A DNA stretch of 64,000 nucleotides, taken from positions 10,606,501 to 10,670,500 of the forward strand of contig NC_134382.1 of assembly GCF_035582795.1 (NCBI RefSeq), in the 5' to 3' direction. The notes under the pieces were generated by a model that was not told the DNA's origin, made no database searches, and was given only the letters and a program-made list of their open reading frames with translations. The first letter of the stretch is position 1. The number at the start of each line of letters is the position of its first letter. The stretch is from Mycteria americana (taxonomy: Eukaryota; Chordata; Aves; Ciconiiformes; Ciconiidae). A program made the position numbers and the translations under genes. Shown here in pieces: positions 1 through 30,500 of the stretch.

Positions 1-751
1 TCGCTTTGTAGGTTTGAGGTTTTCCCCAAATTAGATCTGCATCAGTGAAAGCCACTGAAAGCAAACATCCCGGCTAGGAAAGGAATTACACAAACCACCA
101 TTCAGAGCTGGCTCTTCGTCAAGAAACGCTTCCAGAAGTGCTGTGCGTGTGTACATTCGCGACAAGTGGATGCATGTGGGAGACATCTGGAAAGCAGGTC
201 GGCCGTTCAGTAACGCCGTCGCAGTGGGAGCGATGCCTTCGGCAGAGGGCTGGCGGTCGCCTCGCGCTGGCGCCGCGTGCCAGGGCAGCTTCCCCGAGCC
301 TCGGCGCCCTGGCCACTAGAAGGGCCACCGCCGAGCAGGGCCCCGTGCGCGGGACGGGGCTGTCTCTGCCCGGCCCGCAGCGGGACATCTCCCACACCTG
401 AGCCAACCCCAGAAAATCCCTGCCCGCTCCCCCGCCGGCAAAAGAGCGGCTTTGCGCAGGCAGATGCGCTAGAAATCCAGGGATCTCGGCAGCTCGCTGC
501 CTCCAGCGAGGATGAAGCTGGTAGAAGGGGATGGTTTAAGTGTATTGAGTTTACCCCTGGCACAAGTGGTGACCTGTTCAAACAGCCAAGCGACCCAGGC
601 CAGCTCTTTTGGCTGGCTTTCCCGCACGCTGGCCCTTTAAGGAGGCTGTAACAGGACACCTGGAGCCCTGGAGAAGTGTGGCTGAGGTTTCCATGTCTCT
701 AAACTGGCTGGTGTTTTCTTTTTTCCCTCCTCCCCTTTTCCCTTCCTCCAG
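1..751 (+). other. TP73: 3' end of the TP73 intron before exon 4
   Basis: This is GC-rich, non-coding sequence ending in a strong polypyrimidine tract and the acceptor AG at 750-751. I looked for the short exon that gives the alternative delta-N amino terminus of p73 (P2 promoter product) and for the transactivation-domain exons; none is recognisable here. They are expected upstream of the window. Confidence 0.8.
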
Positions 752-20466
<19,715 letters not shown>

Positions 20467-21429
20467 GGGCCTCCAGAAGGCAGCAGCAAGAGACCGGGGG
20501 AGGGGAGGGGAATGAAACCCCCTAGGAAAAATATTTTCAGCCTTGGGCGTCTGGCAAAGTGTAATTTTGGTGTCCGGAGGGGAACTGCAAGCCGCGTGTG
20601 AAAGCACGGCCCCCAGCCCCACGGGAGGCGCCTGCCCCGGAGAGGAAACCGCAGCGGCTTCGGCAGAGGGAAGAGGAGGGTGGCCGAGCCGGGTCGCCGG
20701 GCGGAGCGCGGCGTCCCGCCCGCCGCGGCAGCGGAGGCACCGGCTGGTGCTTCACCCCGTGTTGTGTTTTACTGGAGGATCCCCGCATCCGACAGATGCG
20801 GCGTAAAGGCGGCGTGTTCGTCTCTTCGCGAGACCGGCCTGCGTTACCGCTTACCTACCCCGCTCTGCATCCCCCGCGGTGTCCAAAACCGACAGGTCCT
20901 TGTCACCGTAGAAAGGACTTAGCCCTTACCTGTTCCATTTTCTGTACAGAGATCTGCCAGTGACTGATGCAAAGCAACGCAATCTGCTTTCCTGACGGAC
21001 TGCCAAGAAGTACCTGTTTCCTTCAGTTCTTTGTAGAGCAGAAAAGAACCTGTTTGTCAGTTCCCGGTGTGTCCATGTACTTAAATATTTGTGTATATAA
21101 ACAGAAGCAAATGTACATACAGTATACTCATTGTGCTGTAAGGAGAAAAAAAGATTTATTTTCATGTAAGCTATAAAAATTGATACTTACTCCTGAGACA
21201 CTATAGTGTCAAGTAAATTAATTTCATGTTCTAGCATGTAAACATGCAGAAAATCACGTCTCCAGCCTTATCTATTCAAAATGCAATTTTTTTTTCCTCC
21301 TCTGAATATCTTTCACGCAATTGCAGAGGAGGGGGTGAGCCCGTCAATCCTCCTGGGAAGTCAGAGGTCTGGATAATCCCTCCCCGCTCCATCGGGGCAG
21401 TTTGCAGACAGGTTAAACCTAGCGAGCAG

Positions 21430-21515
21430 GAACACGGGAGGCGTAAATTTGATCCTACTTTGGAGCAAGGAGGTGGACTAGGTGACCACGTGAGGTCTTT
21501 CCAGTTTTGTTTTCT
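21430..21515 (+). mobile_element. Old CR1 LINE remnant in the TP73 3' UTR
   Basis: GATCCTACTTTGGAGCAAGG followed by GGTGGACTAGGTGACC and GTGAGGTCTTTCCAG matches the terminal portion of CR1 elements. Only this last part is recognisable; the upstream boundary is uncertain. Confidence 0.7.
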
Positions 21516-22534
21516 GTTTCTGGTCATTTTTTCCCCGGTGCAATTTGTCTGTTGATTCAGGCCGGGGAAAAAACCTCAGCAGAAAGCAAGGACGCAAGCG
21601 GGTGTGTCCGTTCCCTCCCTCCCTCCCCGACTAGCGAGCACACATTTTGAAAGGCGACATCCCACAAGGGCTCTCAAAGGCCGCAGGGGCTGCCGCTGGA
21701 CGGAGGGAGCGAGGGAGGGCAGGGAGCTGCTTCCTTTGGGTCGCTCGAGGTTTCGGGCAGCCTGAGGGAATCCATGCAGAAACGACGCTGCCCGGCACCT
21801 TCCCACTGCTGCATCTCCCCCCCCGCATCGCCTCTGCGACGGAGGCCTCCAGAATTCAGACCTACAACTATTTCCCACCTCCCCCAGGCTGGGGAAGGAG
21901 CTAGGAGACCCTTCAAAAAGCCCTGGACCCTCCAACCTGTAGGGCAAAAGAAGAGCAGCTCGAGTCCCACCTACGACGTTCAGGGCTCGCCTCGGAGACG
22001 CGCCTTCTCCTCCTTGCAGGCCAGCGTCTGTCCCCGCTCGAAGGGAGGATCACGGGGAACGCGAGCGCGCACCCTGTACGTGCCGTAACAGCAGCCCCGG
22101 TCCCAGGTCCTCCCTCCGTCGCCTTCATCTTGGGGTCCAACAGCAGCTCCAAGCCTCGGGCACGCAGGAGGTGGCCTCCTCTCCCTCGGGCGATGGGCTC
22201 TGCTCTGCTCTCCCGCCCGGGGCGAGCCGCAGGTGGGAGCGCACGGCCCTGGAGGCCATTACGCCCCTCTACACTACCCCGATTAGGAACCCGACTCCTT
22301 TGGCGTTGCTGAAATGTGAACCTACGTCCTAAGATAATGGCTAATTAAAGCACTTTAATGCTTTAAAGGTTTTGAAACAATCGTTCGTGTTTTCAATGTT
22401 AACTAAGGCTTCGTCCGGCAGTATTAACCGATACACTCCAACCATGGTAGGAATGGTATTTTTTGTAATGTTATCTTTGGAAAATGTGTTATTTTTATAG
22501 CTGTGGTTTCTCTTTTTTTTTTTTTTTGTAACAC

Positions 22535-22540
22535 AATAAA
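22535..22540 (+). terminator. TP73: Poly(A) signal AATAAA, likely TP73
   Basis: First canonical hexamer downstream of the TP73 stop codon on the plus strand, immediately after a T-rich tract. Confidence 0.5.
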
Positions 22541-22560
22541 AGCACGTGGGAATTACAACA

Positions 22561-24533
22561 TCTGGCAACTAAAGTCTCGCTTATATCGTACGGAAAGTGT
22601 CCTCCTATACCAGCATAAGCCTTAAAGTGTAAGACCTTGAAGGGCCTGAAGTTGCTTTGCTTCATCAAGCAACCACGAAGCTACAAAGAGCCGCAGTTCT
22701 GCGCAGGAGCAGCTGCCAAAGCACCGGTGCCGTTAACAGGCCCTTTGCTCCGTACAGACATCAGGACAACCGGCCCGAGGCAGCAGAGAGCTTTCCTCCA
22801 CGACTAGGGTTACTGCTCTGGGGGAGCGTGCGAGAGCAGTTTGCTCCCCGTATGCAAGCAGCCTTACCCCTCCCCGAAAGCTCTCAGTGCTGCTTTCCGT
22901 TCCCAGCGCTCCGCGGGAGGAAGCGTACGTCCCACACGAGTCTCACCTGCACAGAGCCAGCCTGGAAACCCCACCAAAACGGAAAGAATCCCGCTTGCTG
23001 TTAATAAATTGCTATAGTGATTACAGAGAGGCAAACGTCTACTTCTTTATAGGTAAATTTTTTTTTTTTTTCAATAAATGACTAGAAAATAGAGAATGAA
23101 ATTGATAGCAATCTTTATCGTTAAGACATAGCTTTTCTGAGTTTGAAAAATTACACCGTTAAAAACAATTTCCACAAGAGAGTTGTCTTTAGTTATAAAC
23201 GTCACCGCTATTTCTAGTTTTAGTAATATATATTGCATATGTAGGAATTGGAAATTGATTGAACTAAAGAGTCTTGCAAGAAGTGTCGTTTATAAACTAA
23301 CACTCAAGGCAAGGACATTATTTTAATGCAATAAAAAAAGCTTTCAAAAGATCTTGAAAACTGGCGTGTGAGAAACAGACAAGAATAGTCAAATCTATAC
23401 ATCTGCAATAAGCTCAACACAAGGATAAAAAGGTACCAAGAACCTGGTTTAAAAGCAGACTTGCCTGTTGTTGAAGGCACTATCTTTTTCTGTGGTGTAT
23501 ATTCCAAATCTGCTGGACTGTAAAAAAAACAACCTTTAACATAGATACTCAGGTGCCCTTCCTACACTCAAGCAACGTGATTATTAGTTCAATTTTGCTA
23601 CTAAAATGTTAACATACAACATTTGCATTTAAGCAAGGAAAACAACAGCCTCCAGACAGCTACCTTGCTGCTGCCGTGAGTAATCAGACAACGCTCAGCC
23701 CGGGTGCCGAATAACCCACCCAGCAGCCGCACGTCTCGGTAACAGATGTTGTACAGGGCCCCTGTACAAATTCACAGATTGCATTCTGAAAAAAAACTTT
23801 AATAATGCAGTGCTTATTACTGAAATGCCCAAGTGCGTTGCTCCTCTATGGAATAGCCTTAATTTATGGCCCTGCTACAAAGTCTCATCTCTCTAACGTC
23901 AGGATGGTCGGAAGTCTCCCGCTCTGCTTTTTCATGTCTTTTCCCCACTCCCCAAGAAAATGAGATCATAATTTCTCTTCAAAAAGGTTTAGAAAACCCA
24001 GTAAAAAGAACAAACAAAACAATAAATAGGAGGCCCAGAGGCGAGTTCAGCACAGAAGTCACATTCCTGCATATACTGAAGGGAAATGAGCATGGACCAG
24101 ACGGGTGCTCCCGTATTTTTCTGGAGCATTACACCATCTCGCTTGCGAAGCTGCCAGGAAAGCCACCCACTTGCACCGTTCCCATCACGGACAGTGGTGG
24201 TCTACACCACCTTACCACGGCCCCAGGAGCATCGGTCTTCTCCCAGGCAAACAGAGCTCCACGGCCAGCAGAGCTCTCCAGGAGGAAAAGCCGCCTGGAT
24301 GAAATTGCCCAGAATTTCTCGAGGGCTCTGGCTGACGCGGCTAAGAAACATCCACAGCCTCAGCGCCGAGCACTTCTGGTTCAAAAGTGCCTCCGTCTTC
24401 TCCACATTCCCAGTGGAAACATCAAAACCGCAAGTCTTATTTTAAGGTTACAGTGGAGACATCGCTAGGTGGAAAGACCTCACTGTAGCACAGCTTAACA
24501 GTTATCCTTCACCTCAGAAAACAGCAGCGTGTA
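22561..24533 (-). other. Spacer and 3' UTR of the zinc-finger/oxidoreductase gene
   Basis: AT-rich, no convincing coding exon. On the minus strand it is downstream of the TGA at 24536-24534. I found no AATAAA on the minus strand near the stop; an ATTAAA variant at 23803-23798 is the best candidate signal. Plus-strand AATAAA motifs near 23003, 23073 and 24020 could serve long TP73 transcripts or an antisense RNA. Confidence 0.45.
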
Positions 24534-27500
24534 TCACATTATCTCAGTCTTGATTACAGACGAATCTATTGCTTCGTTGCGCAAGTCAACAGCGGATCCG
24601 TTTCTCCAGGACTGTTCAGCAGCTGCAGCGACCTGAATCGTCCAGAGAAACTGCTCTTTGGTTATCACGGGGGGTTCCTTGCCTGCAGGGACAAGGAATG
24701 AGGTGCTTAGGGACATGGTGTAGCGGTGGTCTTGGTAGTGTTAGGTTTACGGTTGGACTCGATGATCTTAAAGGTCTTTTCCAACCTATACGATTCTGTG
24801 ATTCTGTGAATGAAGCACTGGATGAAACCCGTATTATCACCTGCTCTGCCTTTTGGCACATCGCCGCCCACCACGGCATCCCTCCAGCTCCCGGAGCTGG
24901 GGCTTCAGATTTTAAAAGGAAACTTTCAACCCTCTCTTCCTTCCTGTCCTGTGACTAAAATCCTGTATTTTTGTCGATGCAGCCAGCAGAACAGAAATGT
25001 TTTTATTCCTTCTGGGCAGCCAGGACTCTAGATGAGGGTCTCCTTGCTGTTATAAATGGCTGCTTTCTTCACAAATGACAGTAAGGTCCAACGTAATTTT
25101 CCCTCCCAATTTTCATTTCTTCTCTGAACAGTTTCAGATCAACACTCCATCCCTCACCCATCTCACTTGACTTGAAAGTGAGAAAAGAAGCGCACCCCCC
25201 AACGAAGCCAAGTCATTCACTTTCATTTACTGAAACAAGGTTAGTTGTTCGCACTTTCATCGAACTACCAGCTCTTCGGAGGCTGACCACTCCGCGCATG
25301 TTTTTTACCGAGCTGCATGCACTGTTGTGCTCAACATGCATCTGCTGAGAACCCCAGCGCTTGTGAGGGCGGCAGCCCAGCCTGCGAAACCCCGTGTTTA
25401 CTTATGGGGAGCTTGCTCATCACCTGCACAACACTGGCTTAACCTTAACCATGACGAATCGCATTCCTATTTTTCACACCTACTCATTTCTCTTTGGGAT
25501 TTCAGACACAAACACCAAATTGCAATTGTTATTGGAACAGCTTCCAAGGGAAGTTTTCGTAGAAAGCAAATCCAAAGCAACGCTAGCCACTACCGTAAGC
25601 CTCGTCCTACCTTTCAGGGTTCTCAGGAAGTGTCGAAAGAGCTCCCTGTGTGCATCCCTGTAGCGATCAGCTTGGGTATGTGAATATATGGATACCGAGG
25701 TCCCGTGCTCCGTAATCCCCAGGGGATTCTGATTATCTACCCGTAACGTTCCTTGAGAACCGTGAACCTGCAGGGAAGGCAGCAAACAGGAAAGAGAACA
25801 ACATTTTTAAGTTATCCTGCTTTCGACCTTAAACACCTGGCTAGTCTATAGAAGCCCTGGTTTGTACAAGCAAGTAAAAAAGTAACTCCTAATTTTAGAA
25901 GCCACAACCGACATACCCCCTTGTATGGATCAGACACGACAGAAAAGACCAGGTACGTGTTGTTATACAGTGGCTTCCGCTTATGTGATACCTCCACTTT
26001 TTTTTTTTCTTTTTGTAAGCATTTAACAGATATTACTCCCCAAATCCAGCCCACGCATCTGTTATAATTCATGACTTGAGGAATTTACAGACAATTTGCC
26101 TCTGAGTTTACACTTTTCTTCCTCTTTAATATCTTTAACTCATGGCTTGCTATACACCTAAAAACACCTGGAAAGACAACAAATGAACTGTGCGACAACA
26201 TTTCAGCCTCAGGAGAGCTGACACCAATTCCTGCTCTAGTATGACTGCATGCAGCTTATAACCCCAACAGCACACATGTAAACAGAGGCAAAATTCAGGT
26301 AACAAAAGAGAAAGCGGATTGTAAATTAAACACACACAAGCAACCCACTGCTGCCGAGGTAGAGAGGTGTTTTGTGAAACGTGCTTGCAGGCATACGCAC
26401 GGGGCACAACACATACTGCCCCACGTGAACACATACAGGGTAAAACTTGCGCTAGCCTGCGGTGTCGCGACAGACTTGACTTAAAAGTAAGAACGCACCT
26501 CTAGTCTCTGATCACAGCTTTTAGTGCAGTGCTGACTGATGTCCAAAGTAACAATTGCTCCGCTAGGAAATTTCATGCTGACCGCTACAGTGTCTGCATC
26601 CTTCAAGTAGGCCATATCTGAGTGACAAAAAAGGCACTCACTCACACCAGGAACAGCAAACCAGCAAGTACTACGACTACAAAGTGCTCTTCTTCCTTTA
26701 AGAGGCGACACTAGCTCTACAATACCTTCGAACAGGAAGCAATGGCGACAGCAAAGCGCTTTCTGCAACGTACACCAGCTGGTTTACCTTTATCGGCACT
26801 TCTGATGGAGAACAACAAGCTCTGCAGAAACACACAGCCCCTGGGCCTGAACTCCGCCTTCCCAGCCCGTGGCTCTCCCTAAAGAAGGCTTCCACTTCTT
26901 CTTCCAAACACATTTGCCTTTGCAGCTTATTACAACCAAGATCAGGCAACTTCCAGCACGTAGCTAGAACGAGGCAGATGGTACAAAATCCTCCCTGGGG
27001 CATTTTGTTTGTTGCATTTCAGTGCTTTACCATAGATTATAACATTGCATACCACACCTTCTAACAACAGCCAGTCAAGGTTGGCGGCAGCTGCAATTAC
27101 CTAATTAAAACTCTGCATTTCCATTTAAAAAATGGCAGCTTCCAGTTTTATGGTTAGTTTAAATTAGTCTGGTAACCCAGAGTGCGCCCAGCAGTTTGAC
27201 ACAATCCAGAGTAAATTCACATCTTTAACTGTGCTGAGATCAACAGGAAAGTGCCAGAGAAATCAGAGAAAGCAGAGAACTGAAAAAGACTGCATTGACA
27301 TTCTTGTAAGCACAAAGCTTTGCTCATTATTTTCTGCACTCTGGTTTTCAAATGGCAAACTTGATACCCCGCAATTGCCACGCAGAGCAGAGTTCAGCAA
27401 TACCTCTACAGCAACAGCTCCACATCAGCAGGGAATTGACAAAATTCAGAAATCATCGCTAAATACCTGTCTACACAACTTCTTGAGAAACTTGCCTTCT

Positions 27501-30500
27501 ATTTCACTAGACTATTTTTTCAGCTGTTCTATGATGGAACAATTATGTCACGGCTACTGTGCTCTCGTACACTCTTTCCTCCCAATTTTAGTACTGAAGT
27601 CCAGAGGTACACAATAAACTACCAAAAGATTTATTCTTACCTGCACAGAATGCATGCCCCAATGAAAATATTGTATCCGGTGCACGCTCTCCCAACAACA
27701 AACTGATAATATCTATATCGTGCACAGCAGCATTATAAAAAATTCCACCTGGAAGGAGCAAAACTGGGCATTAAGGTCTCCACATTTAAAACCCACAGTC
27801 AACGTACATTTCTGAACTGTACTGAGGTCGATATAAAAAGCCCCCTACATCGAAGAAACTAAAAGCAAACAGAAAAACGCAACAAAAATAAAGATTGGTA
27901 AAGAAAATGCTCCTCAAAAGAAAACTCAGGCATCTTAGGGCTATATAAACATAGGGGACTTTCCACCAGAACACTGGGCAAGATACATTTCCAGTCCTTT
28001 GAGAACGAACTTTTCAGAAGAAAGCTACTCAGTACCTGATGTTTTTAGGAAGCTCAGAGACGCTGCTGGATATATGCTGCTAATCGTTGATATCCGGTGG
28101 ATCCTCCCCAGCGCCTGGCTGTCGTGGACTTTCTTGTACAAGAACTGCAGTGCTGGGTCAAAGCGCCTTCAAAGAGAAACAAGGAATGCGGTACAGCGTT
28201 TGGGAGGGAAGGAGGTCACCTGGGCCGCCGTTACCGCTGCGGTGCACGAGGCCGACTTCATGGCAGACAGCGGCGAGCGTGCGACACGAACCTCACCAGA
28301 CAGACGGGGTTAGACACAGCTTTCTAAGTTCAGACACTTATTATGTATGAATTTTTGCTTCTTGCAAACGAGCCTAATATCTGCACTTGTGAAGACTTAA
28401 ACTAACAACTTTAATGAAGAAATTAAACTATGGGGACTAAAAGCATTTAAAGGTCCAGTAAATTACCTACAGCTCTTCTCAGAGCCCTGCCTACAAGTTT
28501 ATATTCAGTTGAGTGTTGACCAAAACCTCAGCTGAGGTTCAGCCTTATGGCTGGGATCAGACCCGTACATATAGCACTCAAATGGAAAAGGCAAATATAG
28601 GGCAGATATTTTGTGTAATTACGTATTAGTGTATATAAAATACATATATATTTGTCCAAATAAGTTTTATTTGCAACAAAATTAACTATTCTCAGCAGAG
28701 GAGCACAAATGATCAGGTGTGTTTACTAACAACCTACATCCACTCAGCGTATGGTGTTCAATACTGGGCGCAAGTTTAAAGCAGCATTCTTGGCTTTTAG
28801 CAGAGCTCCCTGAGCTCCCGCAAGTTTAACAGAGCGGAAGCGAATTAAAATTAATCTACTTTCCTTCTGTTTCAACTATTTAATCTTAAAGGTCCAGACG
28901 TAAGGTCACAAGTGGAAATATCACTTTATAAAGATTTATTAATCTATTCCCATCAGATAGGCCAGTAATTCTAACAGCAAGCCGAATTTTCATGGCCACG
29001 TAGTTTGCAATCCTCAAGGTTAATAATCCTCAAGCACCATGCCTTCTAAAGGCATAAAAAGAAGGTGCAGGTAAAATGCAGCTCTCTGCAGACCCCAGTG
29101 TCTGGAAATTCAATCTGAGTGGAAAGTTAAGTAGTGGATGGGGTCAATGTCGCCCTAAAGACGGTGCTCTAAAAGGAACTTCAAAAGGTCGCTCGTTCTT
29201 TTGTTGAAGAGTTACTCTAAGCTTTCACTTGTATTTGCTAACACACGTACTTACGTTTCACAGGATCAACATCATCTAAGTAAGTACAGAATATAATTAG
29301 CAAATCAGTGAAAATACAAAGACATTACAAAAAAGGAAGAGTTTTCAGTATTATGAAAATATAATCAAAGAGCAGCCTTTTTGTCTGCTATTTTAAAGAA
29401 CGTAGCTAATTCACTGACCTTCTTCCAATGTTATTTCTAGTTTGCTGCAACAAAGCTGTCAAACAGGGAAAAAAGGAGAGATACCCTCAGATCCAGAAAA
29501 AATACAACACATATGGGCAGAAGTTGCATAAGGAAGTCTAATACATGAGCAAAGTTTAATGCCGTAGGGCATTACTAGACTGAGCAGGGTTGCAGACTAA
29601 ATGCGTTACAACAGAGCAGTGCAAAGCAGGTCTCAGTAGCTGCACGCTTAATAAAATCACAGACCTGCCTGACCTGGTGGTTGTACATGCACAAAAAACC
29701 ATAGGCAAAAAGCGTCCTAAAACCACAGACCAAGAAAGTGCCTCGGAGAATGGCACAGCACTGTCGGAATATTTCCTTCTCTGAAGCTCAACTAGCTGTA
29801 GCATTTGCAAAACCTCGAAAGGACTGCAGAGGTGTGGACCCCAACTGCCTTTGGCCATTCAAAAAAAAAAGTGAAGCTTTCACATCTTGAAAGCTTCATC
29901 ATTTGAGTTCCACCAGCATCCAATCGAGTGAACATTTATTTTAATCTTATGACAGCTAGAGTTTATCTCCATTAAGCATGAAGAATTAATCCAATCCAAT
30001 TAACTCCCAGATGAACAACGTTAACAAGCAGCAGTGAAACTAAGTTTATTTGAGGACAAATTCAGGAAAGCCTGAGGAATCAATGCTACTTTCAGAGACG
30101 TGCTTCTTATCAAGGATAAATCAGAAGAAAAATGCTAGTCTTACTTGTAGAACCCACACACCAATGGCCTTCCACATCTGTCAGCTTCATCGAAACAAGC
30201 TTCTGCCGTCTGCCTGTCAAAACTGGGCAGCCTCTCGCAAAATACACCTTTTCCTGTGCAAAATGGTACAGAACACAGGACTGAAGGCAAGACACGGTCT
30301 GCGCAAAATGTTTTTATCTTGCAATAACATATACATATCATTACATTCTAGAAAGGACGTTTGATGAAACTGCAGCATGGAGTTTTATTTGTTGATGCTA
30401 CTAACTCCCTTTTGGCCTCCAGCTGTGGTTTTGCTAGCTGGTTACAGACCCCAAGAAGCGTGACTGTTTTGACAGCCAGCTCTCCTTTGAGTCCTAGTGG

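Larger units (their letters stand above)
20467..22560 (+). other. TP73: Probable TP73 3' UTR
   Basis: Starts after the TGA at 20464-20466. The first clear poly(A) signal AATAAA is at 22535-22540, just after a T15 run, giving a UTR of about 2.1 kb. The segment 20990-21280 is AT-rich and conserved-UTR-like in composition. An old CR1 remnant lies inside it. The exact cleavage site cannot be read; further AATAAA motifs near 23003 and 23073 are alternatives. Confidence 0.6.

Noticed and set aside
138-401. Frame beginning Met-Leu near the left edge as the delta-N p73 exon
   Set aside because: Only the first two residues resemble the expected start, there is no donor after about a dozen codons, and the rest is unrelated.
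23866-24468. Plus-strand 200-codon open frame downstream of TP73
   Set aside because: Long for AT-moderate sequence, but it lies antisense to the 3' UTR of the oxidoreductase gene and shows no domain. A human antisense RNA also maps downstream of TP73, so transcription is possible, but coding is unsupported.
29250-29280. 21-nt minus-strand microexon candidate flanked by TTAG and gtaagt
   Set aside because: Exons 30253-30145 and 28166-28036 of the oxidoreductase gene already join in phase across a conserved motif, so it is not needed there.
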